From: Alicyclobacillus hesperidum
GTDB taxonomy: Bacteria > Bacillota > Bacilli > Alicyclobacillales > Alicyclobacillaceae
Assembly: GCF_900107035.1 (NCBI RefSeq)
Contig: NZ_FNOJ01000009.1
Coordinates: 1-64,000, forward strand
Reading direction: 5' to 3'
Length of the DNA: 64,000 bases
Shown piece after piece: positions 34,497 to 44,206 of this stretch (within the stretch, counting starts at the first letter, position 1; each line of letters starts with the position of its first letter). The notes below the pieces were generated by a model. It was not told where the DNA came from. It ran no database searches and saw nothing but the letters and a program-made list of their open reading frames with translations. The translations under genes were made by a program, and so were the position numbers.

Positions 34497-36917
34497 TTAG
34501 CCGATTCTCTGTGCATTGACGTCAAGGCGGCAACTACCACCCAGACGATTCATCCGTTCCTTGACTACACGATAGCTTTGCGTGACATCTTGCCCTACAT
34601 CTTCCCACCGACCATACTTTAGCACAACCTGATACCGATACAGGTTGTCGATACGCCGAATTCCACTCGGCGACGCGGGCAACAGGGTCATGTAATCGAT
34701 AGCACCCGAACGCCGCAACTCGCGTTCAAAGCGCATGGCCGCGCCACGTGCGACGTGTTCGGCCGGATGCGAAGCAAGAAATACGGCCAGTTCACAAAAT
34801 GGCGGATACGTGAAAAACGCCCGTTGATTGCGTTCTTCGCGATAAAAGGTCACAAAATCATGCGCAGCCGCAGCTTGGATGGCAAAATGCTCAGGACGAT
34901 ACGTCTGGATGAGCGTCACGCCGTCCGTGTCCGCACGGCCCGCACGCCCCGCCACTTGCGTCAACAATTGAAACGTCCGCTCATGCGCACGGTAATCGGG
35001 CAGTGTCAACATCGTATCTGCGGCGACGACCCCAACCAAGCGCACGCGCGGGAAATCCAACCCCTTGGCAATCATCTGAGTGCCGATCAGAACGTCCGCG
35101 CGCCCGGCTTCGAAATCGGCGACGATTTGTTGCATCGCACCTTTCTTACGGGTGGTATCGACATCCATGCGCAACACGCGAAAGTCTGGCCAAAGCGTGG
35201 CAATCGCGGATTCAATTTGTTCCGTGCCAATTCCGAACGCTCGCAAGGCGCGCTCGCCGCAAGCCGGACAGCAATCGCTGTACGATTGCTCGTAGCCACA
35301 ATAGTGGCAAACCAGCCGCATCCCGCCATCCGCGCGATGCACCGTCAGATGGATGTCACAGTGTGGGCACTGAACGCCCTCACCGCACGCGCGACACAAA
35401 GTAGAACTCGCATATCCCCGCCGATTAAGAAACAAAATGGCCTGTAGCCCAGAGCGCACGGTTGCCTCGAGTTCTTGCTGCAGTCGCTCGCTAAACAGCG
35501 ACTTGTTTCCCGTGCGCAGCTCTTCCCGCATATCGACAATTTCAACTTTCGGCAAAGGCTTGCCATTTGCCCTCTGTGGCAATGAGACCAAAGTCGCCCG
35601 CCCGTCCTCGACCTGGCGAATGGCCCACAGTGACGGCGTTGCCGATCCGAACACGACCAAGGCGCCCGCCGTTTCGGCACGCCTTACGGCAATTTCGCGA
35701 GCGTCGTAATGCGGAGCGTCCTCCTGCTTATATGAAGGCTCGTGCTCTTCATCGACGATGACCAGTCCCAAATTGCGAACCGGCGCAAACACGGCAGACC
35801 GGGCCCCGATGACGATACTTGCGTCGCCGCGCAAAATGCGCGCCCACTCGTCGCGCCGCTCACCCTGCGCGAGCGCCGAGTGCAAAACGGCGATGCGATC
35901 GCCAAATCTGCTGTAAAAGCGACCGACCATTTGCGGCGTCAGCGCGATCTCGGGCACGAGCAACACTGCCTGCCTGCCCTGGCGCACGACTTCGTCGATA
36001 GCGCGCATGTACACCTCTGTCTTACCGCTACCCGTGACGCCATGAACAACGGCCATGTGCGCCCCAGGTGCCTGGATCAACTGTGCCAAACGAGCGGTTG
36101 CACGAGCCTGGTGAACCGTCAACGCGGGCGCCGGACGTTCCTCGCGATCCGGCCAAATAAATCGCGAGACAGGCCGTTCGTCGACCCGCACGAGTCCGGC
36201 CTCGACAAGCGGCTGAACGGTCGTGCGCGGATACTCTTTGCGCGCCCAAGTCAATTCCCCGCTCACAGCCAACTGGCGCAACAACGCCGCTTGCCGAGGC
36301 GCACGGGTTTCGCGCGCTGCGGCCGCTTGCAGCAGCTCAGCCGGCGCCTTTGTGGCGGACAAAAACGACTGCAAGCGCGCCTGCACCTGCTCTGACACAT
36401 GCAAGACGCGCTCTAAATAGCCCAGTTCAACCCATGCTTCAATTTGCGCCTTGGCGTTCGAGTCGAGTTTTGCCACTGCGCGATCGTCCGGCTTCTTTTG
36501 TAAGACGAATTGCCAGGTCGACGACGCGCGTACGTCGTCAGGCACGTCCACTCCGCGTGCCGGCTGTAATTGCAAACCTCCTGTAACACGAAATGCCCCG
36601 GGCAGGATGGCCGACAACGCCTCGGGCAACGTCGCTGCGTATCGTTCGCAAAGCCACTCGGCAAGCCGAAGTTGTTCCTCGGTCAACACGGGCTCCACAT
36701 CGACGACGGAAGCGACAGGGCGCACGCGCGACGAGACGTCCGCTTCGCTGCGAACGCGCCAAATTACGCCTGCCTTCCAGGCGGACCGAAACGGCACGAC
36801 CACGCGCACGCCAGGTTTTGCGTTCGACGCGAGCGCACGTGGCAAAAGATAATCGAACCGCTTGTCCAAAAAGAGACCCGGCGCATCGATGACAACCTCT
36901 ACCAGAAAGTGGCTCAT
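34497..36917 (-). CDS. priA: Primosomal protein PriA (replication restart helicase)
   Basis: PriA recognises abandoned replication forks and reloads the replisome. The 806-residue protein has a DNA-binding N-terminal region, Walker A VTGSGKTEVYMRA, DEEH box VDEEHEPSYKQ, and between helicase halves a zinc-binding insert with paired cysteines (CRACGEGVQCPHC, CHYCGYEQSYSDCCPACGE). The C-terminal helicase motif LIGTQMIAKGLDFP is intact. ATG overlaps the coaBC stop (ATGA). The order coaBC-priA-def is conserved. Confidence 0.97.
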   Translation of the reverse strand: MSHFLVEVVIDAPGLFLDKRFDYLLPRALASNAKPGVRVVVPFRSAWKAGVIWRVRSEADVSSRVRPVASVVDVEPVLTEEQLRLAEWLCERYAATLPEALSAILPGAFRVTGGLQLQPARGVDVPDDVRASSTWQFVLQKKPDDRAVAKLDSNAKAQIEAWVELGYLERVLHVSEQVQARLQSFLSATKAPAELLQAAAARETRAPRQAALLRQLAVSGELTWARKEYPRTTVQPLVEAGLVRVDERPVSRFIWPDREERPAPALTVHQARATARLAQLIQAPGAHMAVVHGVTGSGKTEVYMRAIDEVVRQGRQAVLLVPEIALTPQMVGRFYSRFGDRIAVLHSALAQGERRDEWARILRGDASIVIGARSAVFAPVRNLGLVIVDEEHEPSYKQEDAPHYDAREIAVRRAETAGALVVFGSATPSLWAIRQVEDGRATLVSLPQRANGKPLPKVEIVDMREELRTGNKSLFSERLQQELEATVRSGLQAILFLNRRGYASSTLCRACGEGVQCPHCDIHLTVHRADGGMRLVCHYCGYEQSYSDCCPACGERALRAFGIGTEQIESAIATLWPDFRVLRMDVDTTRKKGAMQQIVADFEAGRADVLIGTQMIAKGLDFPRVRLVGVVAADTMLTLPDYRAHERTFQLLTQVAGRAGRADTDGVTLIQTYRPEHFAIQAAAAHDFVTFYREERNQRAFFTYPPFCELAVFLASHPAEHVARGAAMRFERELRRSGAIDYMTLLPASPSGIRRIDNLYRYQVVLKYGRWEDVGQDVTQSYRVVKERMNRLGGSCRLDVNAQRIG

Positions 36918-38131
36918 GCGCCTTGTTCGCCGCCCAACTGTGCGCGCAGGTCCTTGATGCGCGACAAAATTTGGTCCGCCACTCGATGCTTCGCCATCAT
37001 CGGAAGTTCATTAACTTCACCTGATTTGGTCAACAATGTCACTTGATTCGTATCGACGTCAAATCCTGCCCCTGGCTTGCTGACGTCGTTGATGACAATC
37101 AGATCGAGGCCCTTTTCCTCGAGCTTTTTTCTGCCGTACTGAATCGGATCGCGCGTCTCGGCCGCAAAGCCAACAATCGTTTGTCCGCGCCGCCGGCGCT
37201 GGCTCATGATGGCGAGGATGTCTGGCGTTTCAACGAGATCAATGTGCATCAAACCTTGTGATTTCTTCCATTTGTGCTCGTAGAATACCGCCGGACGGAA
37301 ATCGGCTGGCGCGGCTGCGGCGATGAGCACGTCGGCATGCTCCATGGCACGCTCTACACCTGCTAGCATTTCGTCGGTCGAGCGCACGTAGAGCATCTCG
37401 GCCCCCGGTACAGGTTGCAAATGTGTTGGGCCGCTCACGAGTGTCACTTGTGCACCACGAGCAACGGCCTGTTGCGCGATGGCATAGCCCATCTTACCGC
37501 TCGAGCGGTTGGTCAGATAACGCACCGGATCGATATCCTCGACAGTGGGACCGGCGGTGACCACGATGTGTAACCCGGCGAGATCGCGCTCCTGTTGGAG
37601 CAACGCCTCGATGACCTCGGCGATATCCTCAGGTTCCGGCATCCTGCCCTTACCCGTATAACCGCAGGCGAGCGGACCCTCGCCTGGGTCGAGTACCAAA
37701 TTGCCTCGTTGCCGAAGTGTCGCCAAGTTGGCCTGAACGGCCGGATGCTCATACATGTGGACATTCATCGCCGGTGCGATCACGGTCGGACACGTCGCTG
37801 CAAGCGCCGTCGTCGTCACCATATCGTCCGCCAAGCCATGCGCCAGCTTGCCAATCAAATTGGCGGTGGCCGGAGCGATCACGTACAGCGCGGCGCGATC
37901 CGCGACTGCGATATGCGCGATCTCGGACGGATTCGGCTCCGCAAACGTGTCAAAGATGACGGGATGCTTCGTCAAGGCCTGCAACGTCAACGGCTGAATA
38001 AAACGCGTCGCGTGCTCGGTCATCAGCGCCTGCACGTCATACCCGCGTTTGACAAGCAACGAGCAGAGCGCGGCCGATTTGTATGCCGCAATGCCGCCAC
38101 CGACACCGACAAGAATGGTTTTAGGTTCCAT
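36914..38131 (-). CDS. coaBC: Bifunctional phosphopantothenoylcysteine decarboxylase/synthase
   Basis: CoaBC catalyses two steps of CoA synthesis: CoaB adds cysteine to phosphopantothenate (CTP-dependent) and CoaC decarboxylates the product (FMN-dependent). The 405-residue product has the flavoprotein start LVGVGGGIAAYKSAALC, APAMNVHMYEHP of CoaC and the CoaB motif VRYLTNRSSGKMGYAIA. I set the start at the ATG at 38131, preceded by AAAGGGGGG; the frame upstream to 38284 runs over rpoZ and is spurious. coaD lies elsewhere in this window. Confidence 0.96.
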   Translation of the reverse strand: MEPKTILVGVGGGIAAYKSAALCSLLVKRGYDVQALMTEHATRFIQPLTLQALTKHPVIFDTFAEPNPSEIAHIAVADRAALYVIAPATANLIGKLAHGLADDMVTTTALAATCPTVIAPAMNVHMYEHPAVQANLATLRQRGNLVLDPGEGPLACGYTGKGRMPEPEDIAEVIEALLQQERDLAGLHIVVTAGPTVEDIDPVRYLTNRSSGKMGYAIAQQAVARGAQVTLVSGPTHLQPVPGAEMLYVRSTDEMLAGVERAMEHADVLIAAAAPADFRPAVFYEHKWKKSQGLMHIDLVETPDILAIMSQRRRRGQTIVGFAAETRDPIQYGRKKLEEKGLDLIVINDVSKPGAGFDVDTNQVTLLTKSGEVNELPMMAKHRVADQILSRIKDLRAQLGGEQGA

Positions 38132-38171
38132 CCTCTGCCCCCCTTTAACCATGTCATCACCCATCACGAAG

Positions 38172-38204
38172 AGAGGCAGAACAACGCGCGGTTGCCCTGC
38201 CTCT
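38172..38204 (-). other. Hairpin between rpoZ and coaBC
   Basis: Arms AGAGGCAG and CTGCCTCT (38172-38179, 38197-38204) form an 8-bp stem, with an inner CAAC/GTTG helix, 16 bases after the rpoZ stop. No U-tract follows, so it is not a typical terminator; it may stabilise rpoZ mRNA or mark a processing site. Confidence 0.5.
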
Positions 38205-38219
38205 ACCGTTGACACAAGA

Positions 38220-38426
38220 TTAATGCGATTCTGGTTCAACCCGGCTGTAACGAATGGTACCGTCGCTGATCTCCCACAGTGCACGGCTGACGTTGCGCGT
38301 CGTCGACGAACCCGGTTGGTTCATCGTCTCCGTCTGCAATTTGCGCGCACGTTTTGCGGTCAATACCACCAGCGCATATTTGCTGTCACAGACCTCCAAC
38401 AGACGATCAATAGACGGATAAATCAT
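38220..38426 (-). CDS. rpoZ: RNA polymerase omega subunit
   Basis: A 68-residue omega subunit that helps assemble the beta-prime subunit. The N-terminal MIYPSIDRLLEVCDSKYALVV and the central TAKRARKL are diagnostic. It starts with ATG at 38426 after GAGGTGA. In Bacillus subtilis gmk and remA lie between yicC and rpoZ; here only 131 bases intervene, and they contain a promoter. Confidence 0.95.
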   Translation of the reverse strand: MIYPSIDRLLEVCDSKYALVVLTAKRARKLQTETMNQPGSSTTRNVSRALWEISDGTIRYSRVEPESH

Positions 38427-38517
38427 CGTTCGTTCACCTCAAACGGACAAGGACATGCGTAAACCTGCCCCTGTTACCTATCTACACGCTCGTATCACAA
38501 ATTCAAAACTACCCATC

Positions 38518-38546
38518 ATTGTATAACGAGTTATGCGCAAAGCCAA
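38518..38546 (-). promoter_or_regulatory. Promoter of the rpoZ-to-rpe operon
   Basis: On the minus strand TTGGCT (38541-38546), exactly 17 bases, then TACAAT (38518-38523). The transcript would start near 38511, about 85 bases before rpoZ. It follows the yicC stop immediately. Confidence 0.65.
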
Positions 38547-38557
38547 GTGGGGAATTT

Positions 38558-39436
38558 TTATTCGATATTTTGCACCTGCTCACGCAACTGTTCGACAATG
38601 ACTTTCATCTCGACCACGCGCTGTGCGATTTCCGGATCGGCGGACTTGGCGCCAATCGTGTTCGTCTCGCGGTGCATCTCTTGCACCAAAAAATCCAACC
38701 GCCTTCCCACAGGCTCCTGATTTGCCATGGCCTCACGAAACGCGACGATGTGGCTCTGCAACCGCACGAGTTCTTCGTCGATTGCACTGCGCTCCGCAAA
38801 CAACAGGACTTCCTGCAGCATGCGCGCCGGATCCATCTCGATACCAAGTTCGGCGATTCGCCGCGCAAGCGTCTGGCGTTTCTCTTCGACGGCCAGCGGA
38901 CCTCTAGCCTGTACGGCAGCCAGGTGTGTTTCCAGCATGGCCAATTTTCCTTGGCAATTTTCAGCGAGGCGTGCCCCCTCGTCGCAACGCACCTTGACGA
39001 GTTGCGCGAGCGCGGTATCCAACAGACTGCACAAAGCCTCGGCAATCTGTCCTTCATCCAACTCTGCTTTCCGCTGGATCAACACTCCCGGATACATCAA
39101 CCACTCGCGGGCCGTTTGCCGTTCGGCGGGTGCACAAAGGCGCGCGACAAGCCCTTGCTCGGCTTTTAACAAGGCGTCGAGCAAGGGCCAGTTGACATCG
39201 ATATCGACAGCCGTCACCGCGAAATCTGCCACGTTGACGAACAGGTCGACGCGGCCGCGCGATACGGCGGTTTGCAGGCGACTGCGAAGGTTATCTTCAA
39301 ACAGGGCCCATTCCCGCGGCAGACGAATGGTGAATTCTGAAAAACGGTGATTGACCGACTTGACCTCCAACGTCACGTCGTATGGCCCAACCTTGCCTTG
39401 ACTGCGGCCAAACCCGGTCATGCTCCGAAACGCCAT
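38558..39436 (-). CDS. yicC: YicC family endoribonuclease
   Basis: The 292-residue product belongs to the YicC/YloC family, reported to act as an endoribonuclease in RNA decay. The N-terminus RSMTGFGRS and C-terminal DFLVQEMHRETNTIGAKSAD are diagnostic; the central part is helical. It is usually followed by remA and gmk, which are absent here. It lies downstream of the calcium ATPase gene with a 70-base gap, and no terminator is visible between them. Confidence 0.94.
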   Translation of the reverse strand: MAFRSMTGFGRSQGKVGPYDVTLEVKSVNHRFSEFTIRLPREWALFEDNLRSRLQTAVSRGRVDLFVNVADFAVTAVDIDVNWPLLDALLKAEQGLVARLCAPAERQTAREWLMYPGVLIQRKAELDEGQIAEALCSLLDTALAQLVKVRCDEGARLAENCQGKLAMLETHLAAVQARGPLAVEEKRQTLARRIAELGIEMDPARMLQEVLLFAERSAIDEELVRLQSHIVAFREAMANQEPVGRRLDFLVQEMHRETNTIGAKSADPEIAQRVVEMKVIVEQLREQVQNIE

Positions 39437-39506
39437 TTCGCTACCCCCGTCCCCGTGTTCCCCAACATTCTACAATGCGCCGGGGCCGTGGGCAATTCGG
39501 CTTGCT

Positions 39507-42227
39507 TCAGGCAGCCATTCTGTCGTCGTTAGCTCCGCTTTTGGGGCGAAGTACGTTGCGCCCAAGGCGGCGGATCGACAGAGCGAACGTCGGGATGGCG
39601 GCGAGCACAAGGACAATGATCCAATCGGTCAGACCCAACGGAACCGTGTGGAACGCCTTCGCGATTTTTGGCACATAAATCGTAAAGGCAAACAACACAA
39701 CCGACGAGATGACGGCCAGGATGAGCCAGATGTTCCCGAGCGGATTGCGCTTCATAATACCGCCTTCAAGACTTCTGCAGTCGAAGACGAGAATCAACTG
39801 TGCCATGGTCAACGTCGCATAGGCCATCGTTTGCGCATGTGCCAGATTCTTATCTGTTTTCAAGGACCAAACGAACACCGCAAGCGTCACCAAACCAATG
39901 AGAATGCCGCGCGAGAGAATCTTGGTCGCCATGCCTTTGGCAAAAATCCCTTCATGGACGTCGCGCGGACGGCGTTTCATGATATCGCCTTCCGGAGAAT
40001 CCACGCCAAGCGCGATCGCGGGCAAACCATCCGTCACCAAATTGACCCACAAGATCTGTATCGGCGCGAGCGGCAGCGGTAACCCGGCGAGCATCGCGGC
40101 GAACATCGTCACAATCTCGCCAACGTTGGACGCCAATAGGTAACGAATAAACTTTTTGATGTTGTCGTAGATGCCGCGACCCTCTTCCACCGCCGCGACG
40201 ATGGTCGCAAAATTGTCATCAGCAAGGACGAGACTCGAAGCTTCCTTAGCGACGTCGGTTCCCGATTGGCCCATGGCAATCCCGATGTCGGCCTGTTTAA
40301 TGGCAGGCGCATCGTTGACGCCGTCGCCAGTCATCGCGACCACATGTGCGTTTGCCTGTAGCGCGCGGACAATGCGGAGCTTGTGTTCCGGTGTCACGCG
40401 GGCGTAGACGTAGACGTCGTTGACTACTTGGGCAAGCTTCCCGTCGTCCATCGCGTCCAACTCGACGCCTGTCATGACTCGACCATTGGTCGGCAAAATG
40501 TCGAGTTCCTTCGCAATCGCCATTGCCGTCACCTGATGATCACCTGTGATCATCACAGTGCGGATACCGGCACTGCGCGCGGTTGCGATCGCGTCCTTCA
40601 CTTCTTCACGCGGCGGATCGATCATGCCGCACAGCCCGACGAATACCAATTCTCTTTCCCACTCTGCTTCCCGCGCCGCCTCGATGCTCGGAAACTTCCG
40701 GTAGGCAAATGCCAGATTGCGCATTGCCCCTTCGGCCATCTCAAGATTGGCAGCCTGAATTTGCTTGCGCGTATTTTGGCCAAGCGATTCCTCGCGGCCA
40801 CCGGCGAGCACGCGGCTACAGCGCTCGAGCAATACGTCAGGCGCACCTTTGACGAATGCAAACACGTCCGTGCCTGCCTTCACCAATACGGACATGAGCT
40901 TGCGATCCGAATCAAACGGCTGTTCGCCGACGCGCTCGTAGACGGCCGCGACATCGGAGAACCCAGCCTTGCGCGCTAGAACAAGTAGAGCGCCTTCCGT
41001 CGGATCGCCCTGTATCGCGTAGTCGACGCCGCCCTCGACCTCCTTCTCGACGATCGCGGCGTTGTTACATGCCGCTGCAATCTCGACGAGGCTCTTCAGA
41101 GCCGGTCGCTTGTTCGGGTCGATTTTGTGATTGTCGATCAAAAATTCGCCGGTCTGTTGATACCCACTGCCCGTGACGGTCACATAGGTGCCATCGGCAA
41201 ACAACTTCTGCACCGTCATGCGATTTTGCGTCAGCGTTCCCGTCTTGTCTGAGCAGATGATCGTCGCACAGCCAAGTGTCTCCACCGATGGCAGCTTGCG
41301 AACGATGGCGTTGCGCTTGATCATCCGCTGCACGCCCAAGGCGAGCGCAATCGTGACAATGGCCGGGAGCCCTTCGGGAATGGCAGCGACAGCAAGCGAG
41401 ACGCCAGCGAGAAACATCTCGTAGAGCGCGTGACCGTGCAAGACACCAGCGATGACGACGAGCACCGTGATCCCAAGCGAAATCCAGACCAACGTTTTAC
41501 CTAGTTGATCAAGCCGCTGCTGAAGCGGTGTCAACTGTTCTTCGGACTGTTGCATTAGATCTGCGATCTTCCCCATCTCAGTGGCCATGCCAATTGCAGT
41601 GACCACGACTTCCGCCTTGCCGCGCGTGACCATGGTGCCCATGTAGACCATGTTCTTGCGATCCCCAAGGTTGCTGTTCGCTTCAATCACAGCTTTCGGG
41701 TCCTTGCTTGCCGGAACCGACTCGCCCGTCAACGCCGATTCCTCGACATCGAATGCGACCGCCTTGAGAATGCGTCCGTCTGCAGGAACGCGATCGCCGT
41801 CTTCCAGCAACACGATGTCCCCGGGCACGAGCTCCTTGGCTGGCACCTCAATCACCTTGCCGCCGCGCCGCACGCGTGCCACGGGAGCCGTCAGTTCTTT
41901 GAGCGCCGCGAGCGATCGCTCCGCGCGAATTTCTTGGACAAAGCCGAGAATACCATTGAGCACGATGATTGCGATAATCGTGATCGCGTCCGTGTACTCG
42001 CCGAGCAAGCCAGAAATCAACGTCGCTGCGAGCAAGACCAGGATCATAAAATCGCGAAACTGGTTTAAAAACACGGTCAATAGCGAAACCTTGCTGCCTT
42101 CGCTTAGCAAGTTCAAACCGTGTGTCCGCCTTCTTGCCTCCACATCTTCGGCAGAAAGACCGTTTGCGGAGCTACCAAGCGCCTGCAAGCACTCCGCATC
42201 ACTCAGCGCGTGCCAGTGCTGTTCCAA
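39507..42227 (-). CDS. yloB: P2A-type calcium-transporting ATPase
   Basis: A SERCA-like calcium pump. It has the phosphorylation site [11 protein letters not shown], the TM4 ion-binding PEGLP ([11 protein letters not shown]), NVGE in TM5, NLVTDGLPA in TM6, the TGES actuator motif and [11 protein letters not shown] hinge, with about 10 membrane segments. The open frame starts at the ATG at 42368, only 6 bases from the divergent rqcH start. I prefer the TTG at 42227 (906 residues): GAAGGGG lies upstream and family similarity ([12 protein letters not shown]) begins there. In Bacillus subtilis the homologue YloB is linked to sporulation. Confidence 0.93.
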   Translation of the reverse strand: MEQHWHALSDAECLQALGSSANGLSAEDVEARRRTHGLNLLSEGSKVSLLTVFLNQFRDFMILVLLAATLISGLLGEYTDAITIIAIIVLNGILGFVQEIRAERSLAALKELTAPVARVRRGGKVIEVPAKELVPGDIVLLEDGDRVPADGRILKAVAFDVEESALTGESVPASKDPKAVIEANSNLGDRKNMVYMGTMVTRGKAEVVVTAIGMATEMGKIADLMQQSEEQLTPLQQRLDQLGKTLVWISLGITVLVVIAGVLHGHALYEMFLAGVSLAVAAIPEGLPAIVTIALALGVQRMIKRNAIVRKLPSVETLGCATIICSDKTGTLTQNRMTVQKLFADGTYVTVTGSGYQQTGEFLIDNHKIDPNKRPALKSLVEIAAACNNAAIVEKEVEGGVDYAIQGDPTEGALLVLARKAGFSDVAAVYERVGEQPFDSDRKLMSVLVKAGTDVFAFVKGAPDVLLERCSRVLAGGREESLGQNTRKQIQAANLEMAEGAMRNLAFAYRKFPSIEAAREAEWERELVFVGLCGMIDPPREEVKDAIATARSAGIRTVMITGDHQVTAMAIAKELDILPTNGRVMTGVELDAMDDGKLAQVVNDVYVYARVTPEHKLRIVRALQANAHVVAMTGDGVNDAPAIKQADIGIAMGQSGTDVAKEASSLVLADDNFATIVAAVEEGRGIYDNIKKFIRYLLASNVGEIVTMFAAMLAGLPLPLAPIQILWVNLVTDGLPAIALGVDSPEGDIMKRRPRDVHEGIFAKGMATKILSRGILIGLVTLAVFVWSLKTDKNLAHAQTMAYATLTMAQLILVFDCRSLEGGIMKRNPLGNIWLILAVISSVVLFAFTIYVPKIAKAFHTVPLGLTDWIIVLVLAAIPTFALSIRRLGRNVLRPKSGANDDRMAA

Positions 42228-42373
42228 CTGAGCCACCCCTTCGCCAACTTGTCTCGTAATCTCTATGCCCGGCCAAGCAGGAACATGTCCCTTGTCACGC
42301 GACAAAATATCCATCCATCTGCGCAGGCGAAGGGATTCTGCGGTATACTCCTTGTTGGAGAGGAGCATCGATC
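42228..42373. promoter_or_regulatory. Divergent region between the calcium ATPase and rqcH
   Basis: This region holds TATACT (42344-42349, plus strand), a -10 candidate for rqcH without a good -35, and an inverted repeat TTGTC/GACAA (42292-42296, 42301-42305) that could be an operator. The rqcH ribosome binding site GGAGAGGAG is at 42357-42365. The calcium-ATPase frame stays open through it, so its exact limits depend on the ATPase start. Confidence 0.4.
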
Positions 42374-44164
42374 GTGGATGGACTAACCATGCGGCGTCTG
42401 GCCAACGAACTAAACAGCGCCTTGACTGGCGCGAAGATCGAAAAAATCCATCAGCCTGGCGAACGCGATCTCGTCATCTCCCTGCGCTCTCCGGGGATGG
42501 GATCGAAGCGGTTGCTCATCTCGGCTCATAAGCAGTTTGCACGTATGCACTTTTTGGCTCATGAGAAACCGGACAACCCGCCGGAACCCCCCATGTTCTG
42601 TATGCTTTTGCGCAAGCATCTGGAAGGTGGCAGGATCGTCGGCGTCGAGCAACAGGGATGGGATCGCGTGATTGAATTGCACGTCGAATCCATCGACGAA
42701 CTGGGCGACGTGCGTGTCTATTCGCTGGTTTGCGAAATGATGGGACGGCACAGCAACATCATTCTCTGTCGCAACCATGATGGCGGAACCAAAGGCGTCA
42801 TTGACGCGATTGTCCGCGTTACCGAGGCCATGTCGCGCCATCGCGAGGTGTTGCCCGGATGCGCGTACATGCCGCCGCCTGCTCAACCCAAACAGGCTAT
42901 CCAGAGCTTGACGAAAGGCGCATTCGCGGCGGTCGATGCGGCCCATTGGTTGAGTCGCGCGAATGTGATGCTCGTCGTCGAGCGCCTAGCCGGAGTCGGT
43001 CCTGTTTCCGCGCGCGAAATTCTATTTCGCGCAAGTCGCATGCACACGGTGGACGCGGGCGAAGCGGTGTTGCACTGCGCCGAGGCGCTCGTGACCTGTG
43101 TCGAGCAAGCGAGTGAAAGGCCTTCGGTTGCGATTGACGATATGGGTCGCGCTGTCGAGTGCGCCCCCTTCCTATTAACGCATCGCGATCGCTATGCCGA
43201 CTGCCCGGATATGAGTGAAGCGATTCGCCGGCGTTTCGCGGATACAGGCGAAATCTTGTACCACTCCCGCTTGCAGGACGAACTGGTGCGAGTCGTCGCC
43301 GATCAAATTGACAAGTTGCGCGGCAAGCGCGTGAAGCTCGAAGCTTCGCTCGCGGATAGTGCCGACGAAGAGCGTTATCGTGTTCAGGCAGAACTGTTAA
43401 CCGCTTTCGCCTATCAAGTGCCAAAGGGGGCTTCCCAGGTCGAACTGCCGAATTACTACCAGGAGGGCGAGGTCCTTTCGATTGAACTCGACCCGGCGCT
43501 AGATGCCATCGCAAACGCGCAGCGCTACTTCAAGCTGGCGACGAAACGCAAGCGCGCGCAAACCGCGGTCGCCGCGCAAATGGCAGAAACCGAGCGAGAT
43601 CTCGCATACCTGGAAGCTGTGATGCAATCGCTCGCCGACACCTCGCTCGACAACCTGGAGCAGGTCCGGCGCGAACTCGTCAGCCAAGGGTTTCTCACGC
43701 CCAAAATGCAACGGCGAAAACCTGGCTCCAAACGCGGACGTGAGACTTCGCGCGATCCGGAGGCGAAACCGGCTGCGTACCTGTCCGAGGACGGGTTCGT
43801 CATGCGGGTGGGCCGCAACAATCTACAAAACGACCGTCTCACCTTGCGCACGAGTGCCAAACATGACATTTGGCTTCACGTCAAAGGCGAGCCGGGTTCA
43901 CACGTCGTCATTGAACGCGGCCAGGCCGAGTCTATCCCCGAGTCGACCATCGAGGAAGCCGCATTACTCGCCGCCTATTTCAGCCGGGCGCGCGACTCGG
44001 CGACAGTTCCTGTCGATATCACGGAAGTGCGCAACGTCTGGAAGCCGAACGGCGCACGCCCCGGCTTTGTGCTTTACGATCAGCAGCGAACGCTGTTTGT
44101 CACCCCGGATCGCACCGAGGTCGAATCAATATTGCAGCGTCGGGCGGATACGAACCACAACTAA
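42374..44164 (+). CDS. rqcH: Ribosome-associated quality control protein RqcH (NFACT)
   Basis: RqcH binds stalled 50S-peptidyl-tRNA complexes and recruits Ala-tRNA to add degradative alanine tails. The 596-residue protein has the NFACT-N domain, a helix-hairpin-helix segment (LAGVGPVSAREILFR), a coiled coil (about 280-430) and the NFACT-R domain with DIWLHVKGEPGSHVVI. Starts with GTG at 42374 after a well-placed GGAGAGGAG. In older annotations it is a fibronectin-binding protein. Gene yloA of Bacillus subtilis is in the same place next to yloB. Confidence 0.95.
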   Translation: MDGLTMRRLANELNSALTGAKIEKIHQPGERDLVISLRSPGMGSKRLLISAHKQFARMHFLAHEKPDNPPEPPMFCMLLRKHLEGGRIVGVEQQGWDRVIELHVESIDELGDVRVYSLVCEMMGRHSNIILCRNHDGGTKGVIDAIVRVTEAMSRHREVLPGCAYMPPPAQPKQAIQSLTKGAFAAVDAAHWLSRANVMLVVERLAGVGPVSAREILFRASRMHTVDAGEAVLHCAEALVTCVEQASERPSVAIDDMGRAVECAPFLLTHRDRYADCPDMSEAIRRRFADTGEILYHSRLQDELVRVVADQIDKLRGKRVKLEASLADSADEERYRVQAELLTAFAYQVPKGASQVELPNYYQEGEVLSIELDPALDAIANAQRYFKLATKRKRAQTAVAAQMAETERDLAYLEAVMQSLADTSLDNLEQVRRELVSQGFLTPKMQRRKPGSKRGRETSRDPEAKPAAYLSEDGFVMRVGRNNLQNDRLTLRTSAKHDIWLHVKGEPGSHVVIERGQAESIPESTIEEAALLAAYFSRARDSATVPVDITEVRNVWKPNGARPGFVLYDQQRTLFVTPDRTEVESILQRRADTNHN

Positions 44165-44206
44165 ACCATGGCTGCCCGCCCGGACAAAGCTCAAGGAGAG
44201 ATGGAC

